In this document: positions 1-6,213 of the stretch, piece after piece
Numbering within the stretch: the stretch's first letter is position 1
Layout: each line of letters opens with the position of its first letter
Origin: an uncultured Eubacteriales bacterium
GTDB taxonomy: Bacteria > Bacillota > Clostridia > Lachnospirales > Lachnospiraceae
NCBI GenBank assembly: GCA_902772745.1
Contig: CACYBV010000314.1
Coordinates: 1-9,545, forward strand
Direction: 5' to 3'
DNA: 9,545 bases
The notes under the pieces: model-generated
Databases searched by the model: none
Told to the model about the DNA's origin: nothing
The model's input: only the letters and a program-made list of their open reading frames with translations
Made by a program: the position numbers and the translations under genes

Positions 1-48
1 GCAGCCCGGGAAAAAGCAGCGGAACTCCTGCAGATCAAATCGGACTGA
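1..48 (+). CDS. C-terminal tail of an unidentified upstream gene (partial)
   Basis: The first frame is open from the window edge to a TGA at 46-48 and encodes AAREKAAELLQIKSD. The stretch is charged and helix-prone, as expected of a protein C-terminus. The stop lies 13 nt before the ATG of the next gene, with that gene's Shine-Dalgarno in the gap, so the two probably form one operon. Fifteen residues are too few to name a family. The call rests on frame, spacing and composition only. Confidence 0.45.
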   Translation, partial: AAREKAAELLQIKSD

Positions 49-61
49 CAAGGAGGTCTAC

Positions 62-574
62 ATGAAAAAACTGATTTCAAAGCTGACAGCCGGCGCCGGG
101 ATTGTGTTACTTATGACGGAAGTCTGCGGCTGTCAGGTACACATTTCCCGGACAAAGGCTTACGGAGAACCGCCCTCTGCTGCAACATCAGCAGAATCCG
201 TCCGTGCGGACACGGAAACGATTTCCTTCTCCCTGCCTGTTGTCCGGAAGGGAACGGTTGACCCGGCGCATGATTTTGAAACCTGCCTGATGGCGGAGGA
301 ACAGGATAACGGAAGCTTTACCGCTGTGATCGGCGACAGGGAAATGAACCTTGATGATATCACGTTTGCAGCGGACGAGGCGCTGTCTTCCGGGTGCGCG
401 GAGCTTCGGACGGAAAAAGACGTTTCGACGCTGTTCCTTCCGGCGGACAGCTATATCGTGATTCCGGGATACCGCTATATGGCGGTACAGGAACTGAGCC
501 TGTATAACGAAGGCCGGGAAAGATTTACTCCGCTTCCCGGGGCTTTCGTTGGGATAGAAGAGGGACTTCATTGA
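62..574 (+). CDS. Small exported or lipoprotein-like protein of unknown function
   Basis: This is a 170-residue protein I do not recognise. The N-terminus looks like a secretion signal: MKKLISK, then a hydrophobic stretch (about residues 9-18, TAGAGIVLLM) and a cysteine pair in EVCGC (residues 20-24). V-C-G-C resembles a lipobox with an unusual residue at -2, so it may be a lipoprotein anchored outside the membrane; cleavage without lipidation is the alternative. A Ser/Ala/Thr-rich, linker-like stretch follows (about 38-50), then an acidic mixed region with no motif I can name. The start is well supported by AAGGAGGT at 50-57, five bases from the ATG. The stop overlaps the TTG start of the next gene, so the two are probably translationally coupled. 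Confidence 0.75.
   Translation: MKKLISKLTAGAGIVLLMTEVCGCQVHISRTKAYGEPPSAATSAESVRADTETISFSLPVVRKGTVDPAHDFETCLMAEEQDNGSFTAVIGDREMNLDDITFAADEALSSGCAELRTEKDVSTLFLPADSYIVIPGYRYMAVQELSLYNEGRERFTPLPGAFVGIEEGLH
560..564 (+). promoter_or_regulatory. Ribosome binding site that selects a TTG start at 571
   Basis: GAGGG sits six bases before TTG at 571. The TTG overlaps the preceding gene's TGA (572-574). The next in-frame ATG (619) has no purine-rich site before it. The spacing and the stop/start overlap therefore favour the TTG. Confidence 0.55.
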
Positions 575-1194
575 ACCTGCTTTTGGATTATACTGAATTC
601 AAACGCTTTATTAACGGAATGGAGGAAATGCTCGTGCGGGAGGTACGCCTGTCGAAGGAGTATCAGTCCTTTGCGGCCTTTTTCCCCGAGTCAGAAATGG
701 ACCGCTTTATAGCACATACCCTGAATGAGGAAGGTGCGCTGGAATTTCAGGTGAGCAGGATGGTGCATACGGAGCATATCGAACTCTGCGACCGGATTGT
801 TTACTCTTTTTATCCGGAGGATGTGGAAAGCTATACGCCGACGGATTTTCAGGAAACGATTATGCGGCGGATTATGAACCAGGACGCGTTCCGGATGCGA
901 AAGCCGCATCCGGATGCAGTCATGGAATGCGAGGTTATTCCGCTTGTACAGGATCCGGACCGGCCGGAGCTGTATACGGAAGAAGAGCTGAATATCCTGC
1001 TCCGCGAGCATGAAAAAACGGCGGAATACAACAGGAACCGGAAAGCCAGGGAGAAAATACCCCAATACTTTATCCTGCGGGAGCAGCTTCTTTTGGCCGC
1101 CCTGGAAAGGCTCAGGCGCGGTTCTGCGCTGTCCCGGGCCGGATTTTCGGTACCCTGGCTGCATTCGCGGGAAGAAACGTCTCCCGGAAGGTGA
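571..1194 (+). CDS. Hypothetical protein, TTG start, coupled to the upstream lipoprotein-like gene
   Basis: This is a 207-residue soluble protein with no signal peptide or membrane segment, and I do not recognise the family. It is rich in charged and aromatic residues and looks mainly helical. A long charged helix (about residues 135-160, from YTEEELNILLREHEKT onward) is followed by another Arg-rich helix (about 165-185). There is no cysteine cluster, nucleotide-binding loop or HTH. The start is TTG at 571; an ATG at codon 17 is the alternative but has a worse ribosome site. The start overlaps the upstream stop, so the product may act with, or be dosed with, the putative lipoprotein. The last residues lie immediately upstream of the XRE gene's promoter. 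Confidence 0.7.
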   Translation: MNLLLDYTEFKRFINGMEEMLVREVRLSKEYQSFAAFFPESEMDRFIAHTLNEEGALEFQVSRMVHTEHIELCDRIVYSFYPEDVESYTPTDFQETIMRRIMNQDAFRMRKPHPDAVMECEVIPLVQDPDRPELYTEEELNILLREHEKTAEYNRNRKAREKIPQYFILREQLLLAALERLRRGSALSRAGFSVPWLHSREETSPGR

Positions 1195-1202
1195 AGTTCA
1201 CA

Positions 1203-1231
1203 TGGAAAAAACCTCCGGACTGTGGTACACT
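1203..1231 (+). promoter_or_regulatory. Predicted extended -10 promoter of the XRE regulator
   Basis: The -35-like TGGAAA (1203-1208) is followed, after 17 bp, by TACACT (1226-1231), preceded by TGG, the TGN extended -10 element. Transcription would begin near 1238, about 38 nt before the ATG. The same TGTGnTACAnT pattern is found before two other genes in the window, which raises confidence. Confidence 0.5.
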
Positions 1232-1275
1232 GACAGCTGCAGACAGAACTTCGGACCTGCAGGAGGAGTTTTTCT

Positions 1276-1620
1276 ATGAATACGGATTTTTCTCCCGTCC
1301 GTCTCCGGGAAATCAGAACCAGGAACAATCTGAGCATGGCGGAAGCCGGAAGGCTCCTGAACATGTCCAAGATGGGTTACTGCCGGTACGAGTACGGGGA
1401 CCGCGTGCCGTCCTATCAGACCATCCAGTACATTGCGGAGCTTATGGGAACTTCCTATGATTACCTCTGCGGACTGACCGATGACCCGTCTCCGGATCGG
1501 ATTGTCGTGTCCCGGGAAAGGGATCCCGAGCTTTATTCCCTGATTTTAAGCATGAAAAACGGGCCGAAGGAAATGACGGCCCGTATGCAGAAGTATGCGG
1601 AAGAACTGCTGAATCAGTGA
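1276..1620 (+). CDS. XRE/Cro-C1-type HTH transcriptional regulator
   Basis: This 114-residue DNA-binding protein has an HTH_3-like domain at about residues 8-66. It begins RLREIRTRNNLSMAEAGRLL (helices 1-2), continues with a recognition-helix region containing SKMGYCRYEYGDRVPS, and ends with IQYIAELMGTSYDYLCG, a typical XRE ending. The C-terminal 45 or so residues are helical and probably serve dimerisation. Start ATG 1276 follows AGGAGGAG at 1261-1268. The gene is monocistronic, with its own promoter, and converges on the aryl-CoA ligase gene, whose stop is 27 bp away. Its targets cannot be read from the sequence. Autoregulation is possible because small repeats lie in its leader. The family call is firm; the role is not known. 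Confidence 0.9.
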   Translation: MNTDFSPVRLREIRTRNNLSMAEAGRLLNMSKMGYCRYEYGDRVPSYQTIQYIAELMGTSYDYLCGLTDDPSPDRIVVSRERDPELYSLILSMKNGPKEMTARMQKYAEELLNQ

Positions 1621-1647
1621 AAACCGACTGCCAGTTATGCTGATGGC

Positions 1648-2883
1648 TTACTCAAATCTTTCATCAATCACCCTGTGTGCTTTTTTCTCGCTCCGCGGAA
1701 GCACACCCATCTCAACGGCTTTGACGATCGGAGTGAAGCCGATCCGGGATTTGACTTTTTCGGCAATCCTGCGGGTGAGATCGGAAAAATCCACATCGCC
1801 CGTGGTTTCGACATAGATACGCATCGAATCGCGTCCTTCGACGTGGGAGATGCGTATCTGGTATTCGGAGCCGATCTCCGGGAAACCCTGGAGGACTTCT
1901 TCGATCTGGTTCGGGAAGACATTGACACCCTTGATTTTCATCATGTCGTCGGTCCGCCCCTGAATCGTATCGATCCTGGGGAAGCAGGAGCCGCAGGGGC
2001 ATTCGCCCGGAATGATGCGGGACATGTCATGCGTGCGGTAGCGGATCAGAGGAGCGCCTTCCTTGACGAGCGTCGTAATGACGATTTCGCCCCACTCACC
2101 GTCCGGAACGGACTTTCCGGTCTTGGGATCGATGATCTCGAGATAGAGGTAATCATCCCAGTAATGCATGCCGGTATTGTATTGGCAGTTAATGCCGATG
2201 CCCGGACCGTAGATTTCCGTGAGACCGTAAGTATCATAGAGTTCGATACCGAGGCCGGAGCTGATCCGGTCTCTCATTTTTTTGGTCCAGCGTTCAGAAC
2301 CGATCACGCCCTTCTTCAGCCTGATTTTGTCCCTGAGCCCGCGTTTCTCGACTTCCTCCGTGAGAAGGAGCGCATAGGAAGAGGTGGCGCAAATCACAGT
2401 GGTCTCGAGATCCTGCATCATCTGCAGCTGCTTCTCGGTATTTCCCGGGCCCATCGGAACGACCATCGCGCCGAGTTTTTCCGCACCGTTCTGGAAGCCG
2501 ATGCCGGCGGTCCAGAGTCCGTAGCCCGGAGTGATCTGGATGCGGTCCCGATTCGTAATTCCGGCGGTCTCATAACAGCGTTTGAACATTTCTCCCCAGT
2601 CGTCGACGTCCTTTGCGGTGTAGGGGATGATGACGGGTTTCCCTGTCGTCCCTGACGAGCTGTGAATCCGGACGATTTCGGATTCGGGCGCGGTCATAAG
2701 GCCAAGGGGATAGGCGTCCCGAAGGTCGCTCTTCTCGGAGAAGGGCAGCTTTTCAAAGTCTTCCGGAGAACTGACATGGCTGATGCGAAGATCCGCAAGC
2801 TTTTTTCCGTAAAAGCTCCCGGAATTCACGAGCGCTTCGATGCGGGAGTTGACGAGGGACAGCTGGTGTTCTGTGATCTGCAT
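1648..2883 (-). CDS. paaK: Phenylacetate-CoA ligase family (aryl-CoA ligase, AMP-forming)
   Basis: This is a 411-residue cytoplasmic adenylate-forming enzyme. It activates an arylacetate (phenylacetate, indoleacetate or similar) with ATP and CoA to the arylacetyl-CoA, AMP and PPi, or runs the reverse. Visible motifs are the P-loop HSSSGTTGKP (residues 74-83), YGLTE (219-223), the RYRTHD segment (281-286), and GRTDDMMKIKG (309-319) where the C-terminal domain begins. Near the end, LPRSEKKAHRVID carries the lysine-rich tail typical of PaaK. A Cys-rich CPCGSC lies at 295-300. The N-terminus is somewhat shorter than usual for PaaK, but an in-frame TGA eight codons upstream shows that ATG 2883 is the first possible ATG. 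AAAGGA lies 11 nt before it. It is the last gene of the ior operon, after iorB and a 13-bp stem-loop. This pairing with iorAB is common in anaerobes. The exact aryl substrate is unresolved. Confidence 0.92.
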   Translation of the reverse strand: MQITEHQLSLVNSRIEALVNSGSFYGKKLADLRISHVSSPEDFEKLPFSEKSDLRDAYPLGLMTAPESEIVRIHSSSGTTGKPVIIPYTAKDVDDWGEMFKRCYETAGITNRDRIQITPGYGLWTAGIGFQNGAEKLGAMVVPMGPGNTEKQLQMMQDLETTVICATSSYALLLTEEVEKRGLRDKIRLKKGVIGSERWTKKMRDRISSGLGIELYDTYGLTEIYGPGIGINCQYNTGMHYWDDYLYLEIIDPKTGKSVPDGEWGEIVITTLVKEGAPLIRYRTHDMSRIIPGECPCGSCFPRIDTIQGRTDDMMKIKGVNVFPNQIEEVLQGFPEIGSEYQIRISHVEGRDSMRIYVETTGDVDFSDLTRRIAEKVKSRIGFTPIVKAVEMGVLPRSEKKAHRVIDERFE

Positions 2884-2922
2884 GGTGGAAGGGTTCCTTT
2901 CTCAGTATTGTAGGGGGGACAT

Positions 2923-2951
2923 CTCATCAGCCGGCGAAGCCGACAGATGAG
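2923..2951 (-). other. Stem-loop in the iorB-paaK intergenic region
   Basis: On the transcribed strand the arms read CTCATCTGTCGGC and GCCGGCTGATGAG around a TTC loop. That gives 13 positions with one T:T mismatch and one G:U pair. It starts four bases after the iorB stop and ends about 40 bases before the paaK start. No T-run follows (the next bases are ATGTCCCCCC), so it is not a standard intrinsic terminator. An attenuating, RNase-processing or mRNA-stabilising element is more likely. Confidence 0.65.
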
Positions 2952-2955
2952 GCGG

Positions 2956-3528
2956 TTATTTACAGTATCTCAGCGCCTGGGAATTCAGTTCCCAGAAGCT
3001 TTCACGGACGTTTGCGCGCATCACCCCGTCGACTTCCTCTACAGTAAACGGTAGAGCGCCGGACTGAAGCGCGGCGCCGAGAAGCACCATATTCAGAGCG
3101 CGCGGCGAACCGAGCTTACGGCAGGCAGAATCTCCGTCGACGAGGACGAGGTTCCGCACGGCTTTTTTAAGATATTCAGTCATTTCCTGCCCGCTGTAGG
3201 CGCTTTCGGAAAGCGAAGCCGTTGTCGGCATAATGGCATGCGTGTTGACGACTGCGGTCCCGCCCGGCTTCAGGAAAGGAAGCATCCGGACCGCTTCGCC
3301 GGGCTCGAAAGAAAGCAGGAGATCGGCGGTTCCTTTCGGGAACATCGCGGCATAGGCGCCCTCTCCGAGCCTGAGATAACTTTGGACCGATCCGCCCTTC
3401 TGGGCCATTCCGATGGTTTCGGCGGACATGACGGGGATGCTCTTTTTCATGGCGGTCTGGGCGATCAGCTTCGAGCAGAGGACAATGCCCTGACCGCCGA
3501 CGCCGGTAATAAGGATATTGGTATTCAC
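2956..3528 (-). CDS. iorB: Indolepyruvate ferredoxin oxidoreductase, beta subunit
   Basis: This is the catalytic gamma-type domain partner of IorA. The complex oxidatively decarboxylates aryl-2-oxoacids to arylacyl-CoA and passes electrons to ferredoxin in the cytoplasm. The family hallmark NILITGVGGQG opens the protein (residues 4-14), followed by SAETIGMAQKGGSVQSYLR and the FEPGEAVRMLPFLKPGG segment. The length, 190 residues, fits the family. I place the start at GTG 3528 because CAGGAG lies six bases before it and family members usually begin just before NILI. An ATG at 3552 would add eight residues (MNPEQEFP) but has only a weak ribosome site. The gene follows iorA after a 124-bp gap that contains a hairpin, and precedes paaK in the same operon. 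Confidence 0.93.
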   Translation of the reverse strand: MNTNILITGVGGQGIVLCSKLIAQTAMKKSIPVMSAETIGMAQKGGSVQSYLRLGEGAYAAMFPKGTADLLLSFEPGEAVRMLPFLKPGGTAVVNTHAIMPTTASLSESAYSGQEMTEYLKKAVRNLVLVDGDSACRKLGSPRALNMVLLGAALQSGALPFTVEEVDGVMRANVRESFWELNSQALRYCK

Positions 3529-3534
3529 GGGAAA

Positions 3535-3539
3535 CTCCT
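3535..3539 (-). promoter_or_regulatory. Ribosome binding site supporting a GTG start for iorB
   Basis: On the minus strand AGGAG is followed by TTTCCC and then GTG at 3528. The spacing of six is near optimal. It sits inside the coding sequence if the upstream ATG at 3552 is used, which makes the shorter protein the better reading. Confidence 0.65.
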
Positions 3540-3553
3540 GTTCGGGATTCATC

Positions 3554-3585
3554 CATTCCGGAGAGAATTTCTCCGCTCCGGAATG
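3554..3585 (-). repeat. Perfect 10-bp inverted repeat between iorA and iorB
   Basis: CATTCCGGAG (3554-3563) and CTCCGGAATG (3576-3585) are exact reverse complements around a 12-nt loop. In the mRNA this forms a 10-bp stem that ends 1 nt before the ATG at 3552 and about 25 nt before the preferred GTG. No U-run follows, so it is not a terminator. It could be a processing or stabilising hairpin, or a dyad operator in DNA. Confidence 0.6.
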
Positions 3586-3652
3586 CAGTTTTCGGCCGGG
3601 ATGAAATGATCAGCCGCAATGCGCTTAACGACGGACTCTTTGCCGTCCGGGC

Positions 3653-5551
3653 TCAGGAGATTGCCTGCACCGGACAGACCTTCCGGCAGAGCCCGCAGCC
3701 TGTGCAGAGCGCGCTTTCTATGCTCACGCGGCCTTCGGAAAGAACGATGCCGGGGCAGCCGAGTTCGCGGATGCAGCGTTTGCAGCCGATGCATTTTCCG
3801 GGGTCGATCGCGGCGGGCGGATTCGGCTTCACTAAAACCGCGCAGGGAGAGCGGAAGATAATCGCCTTGACGCCGGGTTCCAAAGCAACCCGTTTCACGG
3901 TATCGACGGCTTCGGAGAGCGCCAGCGGATTAACGGTTTCGACGGTTTTCACGCCGACGCCGCGAAGCACGGCTTCGATATCGATCCGGTCGACAATCTG
4001 TCCCATCATCGTGCGCCCTGTGCCCGGGTGCGGCTGATGGCCGGTCATCGCGGTCGTTGAATTATCGAGAATCACGACGGTCATATCCGCCTGGTTGTAG
4101 ACGGCGTTGACGACACCCGTGATCGCGGAAGCGAAGAAGGTGGAATCGCCGACAAAAGCGAAACATTTCGTGTCCGGTTCAATCCGCCCGATGCCCTGGG
4201 CGATGTTCAGCCCCGCGCCCATACAGAGACAGGTGTCGACCATGTCGAGGGGCATCGCGTTGCCTAAGGTATAGCAGCCGATATCGCCGCAGAAGACGGT
4301 TTTCTCGCCTTTCATGGCCTGCTTTACCGCGTAGAAGGAAGCACGGTGCGGGCAACCGGCGCAGAGGACCGGCGGGCGTATGGGGAGAGCGGGAACTTCG
4401 GGAGCCTTGGAAACGGATCCGGAGGAAGAAGCGGAGCTCTCCGGCCGGGAACCGTTCGGACCGGGATTTTCGGCGTCCGTATCCGAAGCCCCTGTGTCCA
4501 GGCAATCGACGCTCTCGGAGAATCGTTTTGCAGCAAATCCCCGGATCGCGTCCGCAACGGATTCCACGGTGTTTTCCCCTGCGGGCGTGATATCGCCTGT
4601 CAGTTTTCCGCGGATCGTGACATCGAGGTGATATTTTCCTGCAATATAGGTCAGCGCGCGCTCGATCACCGGATCGAGCTCCTCGATGCAGAGAACTTCT
4701 TTATGGGCTTTCAGGAACTGAAGCGCCAGCTCTTCCGGGAAGGGATAGGGCGTGGCGATTTTCAGGACCGGAAGATCCAGCCCGAGAAGCTGCAGCGCGT
4801 CCATGGTATAGGCGAAGCTGATTCCGTGAGAAGCGATGGCAGGGAAGCCGGGGCGGGGAAGCCGTACCACGCCATTCCTCACATACGCCGAAAATTCCCT
4901 CGACAGCTCCGGCTCGCGCGCCGCAATTTTCCGGTGGGCCGCATTCGAAAGCCGCGGGAAAATCACCCATTTCGAGGAATCTTTTACAAAACCTTCCGGC
5001 GTGTTTTTTATATATTCTTCCGGATCCTTAACCGCGATCGAAGCATAGCCGTGGTCGATCCGCGTCGTCGGGCGGAAAAGCACCGGCGTATGATATTTCT
5101 CGGACCATTCGAAAGCCTCCTGAATCATGTCGTAGGCTTCCTGAACCGACGAAGGGTCGAAACAGGGAAGCTTCGAATACGCGGCGAAAGTCCGGGTATC
5201 CTGCTCGGTCTGTGAACTGATCGGCCCCGGGTCGTCCGCGACCAGGATAACCATTCCGCCTTTGACGCCGATATAGGCGAGGCTCATTAAGGGGTCGGAA
5301 GCCACATTGAGACCGACCTGCTTCATCGTGACCATCGTCCGCGCGCCTGAATACGAAGCGCCGGCCGCAAGCTCCAGAGCCGCCTTTTCATTGACGGACC
5401 ACTCGACATAAAAGCTTCCGTCATTGATTTTGGCTGCGGTTTCCAGGACTTCGGTCGAAGGCGTGCCCGGATATCCCGCGACAAGATTCAGCCCGGAAGC
5501 GATCGCGCCCCGGGCAATTGCGGCATTTCCCATGAGAAATTCAGTATGCAT
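3653..5551 (-). CDS. iorA: Indolepyruvate ferredoxin oxidoreductase, alpha subunit
   Basis: This is the thiamine-diphosphate and iron-sulfur subunit of IorAB (632 residues), acting on indole-, phenyl- and hydroxyphenylpyruvate. The N-terminal pyrimidine-binding domain opens with MGNAAIARGA and GYPGTPSTEV (residues 7-35). The middle domain runs to about 343. A Ser/Pro/Asp-rich linker at about 345-391 is unusual. CAGCPHR (397-403) opens the TPP-binding domain, which has GDS (468-470) and DN (496-497) as the GD...N cofactor motif. The C-terminus carries a two-cluster ferredoxin domain: C587, C590, C593, C599-Pro and C616, C619, C622, C626-Pro, which should bind two [4Fe-4S] clusters. The start ATG 5551 lies nine bases after the preceding gene's stop, with TAGGG about eight bases upstream. 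The gene is second in the operon and needs iorB for activity. Wide aryl-oxoacid specificity is expected from the family. Confidence 0.96.
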   Translation of the reverse strand: MHTEFLMGNAAIARGAIASGLNLVAGYPGTPSTEVLETAAKINDGSFYVEWSVNEKAALELAAGASYSGARTMVTMKQVGLNVASDPLMSLAYIGVKGGMVILVADDPGPISSQTEQDTRTFAAYSKLPCFDPSSVQEAYDMIQEAFEWSEKYHTPVLFRPTTRIDHGYASIAVKDPEEYIKNTPEGFVKDSSKWVIFPRLSNAAHRKIAAREPELSREFSAYVRNGVVRLPRPGFPAIASHGISFAYTMDALQLLGLDLPVLKIATPYPFPEELALQFLKAHKEVLCIEELDPVIERALTYIAGKYHLDVTIRGKLTGDITPAGENTVESVADAIRGFAAKRFSESVDCLDTGASDTDAENPGPNGSRPESSASSSGSVSKAPEVPALPIRPPVLCAGCPHRASFYAVKQAMKGEKTVFCGDIGCYTLGNAMPLDMVDTCLCMGAGLNIAQGIGRIEPDTKCFAFVGDSTFFASAITGVVNAVYNQADMTVVILDNSTTAMTGHQPHPGTGRTMMGQIVDRIDIEAVLRGVGVKTVETVNPLALSEAVDTVKRVALEPGVKAIIFRSPCAVLVKPNPPAAIDPGKCIGCKRCIRELGCPGIVLSEGRVSIESALCTGCGLCRKVCPVQAIS

Positions 5552-5560
5552 GACAAAACC

Positions 5561-6037
5561 CTATTTCTTTTTCAGTGCGTTCAGTTCTTTCTGGTTTTCC
5601 TCCAGAATGTAATGCACCATCCGGCTGTGCTCCTCGGAATATCCGTAGAAATAGTTCGGATAGCGCTCTGTCAGAAGCTCATTGACCTGTGCGAGACCCT
5701 CGTGATTCTGCGAACGGATCTTGTAGCGGTCGCCGGTGATCGTCGTGATATAGAGCGTGTAGATCATCTGCTCATTCTGGCTGAAAAGTTCGGACCGGAG
5801 TTCCTGCGTCTCGAAAACCCAGAGCGCGGATTCGAGCGGAATGATTTCGGTCCGCTTTCCGCAGAAATGGATCAGAAACTTCGGCGTCAGCGCAAGCACC
5901 GTATTTTCGAGAATGCATTTGTCGGCGTACTCCGCCGCCGCGCTCTCGATAATCCGCTCCGGGTCGCCGTAGTGCGAAAGACGCAGATATTCTTTTGTGA
6001 ATTTGCTGATCCGGACTTCCCGGACGGATTCTCCCAT
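5561..6037 (-). CDS. Hypothetical 158-residue protein, first gene of the ior operon
   Basis: I do not recognise this cytoplasmic protein with certainty. It has no signal peptide or transmembrane stretch. The central part (about residues 42-112) alternates short hydrophobic strands with charged turns: NTVLALTPKFLIHFC, then TEIIPLESALWVFE, then MIYTLYITTITGDRYKIR. A helical C-terminus (about 113-158) ends in Lys-Lys-Lys. This resembles a small pleckstrin-homology-like or bacterial PH-type fold, but that is an inference from the strand pattern. ATG 6037 has GGAGG five bases upstream. The gene sits directly behind a near-consensus promoter and ends nine bases before iorA, so it is cotranscribed with iorA-iorB-paaK. 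Whether it serves that pathway or only shares the promoter is open. Confidence 0.8.
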   Translation of the reverse strand: MGESVREVRISKFTKEYLRLSHYGDPERIIESAAAEYADKCILENTVLALTPKFLIHFCGKRTEIIPLESALWVFETQELRSELFSQNEQMIYTLYITTITGDRYKIRSQNHEGLAQVNELLTERYPNYFYGYSEEHSRMVHYILEENQKELNALKKK

Positions 6038-6106
6038 ATGCGCCTCCGGCTGACTCCAGCATTTTCCGATACCCGGAATATAATCAGGAGCAAAAACTCT
6101 GCAGAA

Positions 6107-6135
6107 AGTATACGCGAAATTCCCCTGAATGTCAA
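6107..6135 (-). promoter_or_regulatory. Near-consensus sigma-70-type promoter of the ior operon
   Basis: On the minus strand TTGACA (6130-6135) and TATACT (6107-6112) are separated by exactly 17 bp. Transcription should start near 6100, giving a leader of about 60 nt before ATG 6037. It is the strongest-looking promoter in the window and is probably housekeeping. I see no convincing operator. Confidence 0.8.
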
Positions 6136-6152
6136 GAAATGCCGGGCTTATG

Positions 6153-6181
6153 TTGCTTTTTTATGAAGAATGCGCTATGCT
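6153..6181 (+). promoter_or_regulatory. Predicted promoter of the truncated oxidoreductase gene
   Basis: TTGCTT (6153-6158) and TATGCT (6176-6181) are 17 bp apart. Transcription would begin near 6188, about 26 nt before ATG 6214. It is back to back with the ior operon promoter: the two -35 boxes are separated by only 17 bp. Confidence 0.5.
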
Positions 6182-6213
6182 GGAAACAGTAAATCTCCCG
6201 GGAGGACATCAAT

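Noticed and set aside
1621..1647. Bidirectional terminator between the convergent XRE and paaK genes
   Set aside because: Only a 4-bp GCCA/TGGC pairing is present and neither strand has a T-run.
1675..2655. 326-codon plus-strand open frame antisense to paaK
   Set aside because: It lies wholly opposite a gene with intact PaaK motifs, and its translation has the Asp/Phe/Arg/Gly bias of an antisense reading. No ribosome site or family is seen.
2907..2912. Internal promoter for paaK (TACAAT on the minus strand)
   Set aside because: The hexamer looks good and a TSS could fit, but no -35-like box lies 16-18 bp upstream and no TGN extension precedes it.
4346..5215. 289-codon plus-strand open frame antisense to iorA
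   Set aside because: It is a shadow of the iorA reading frame, Arg- and Gly-rich, with no start signal or recognisable motif.
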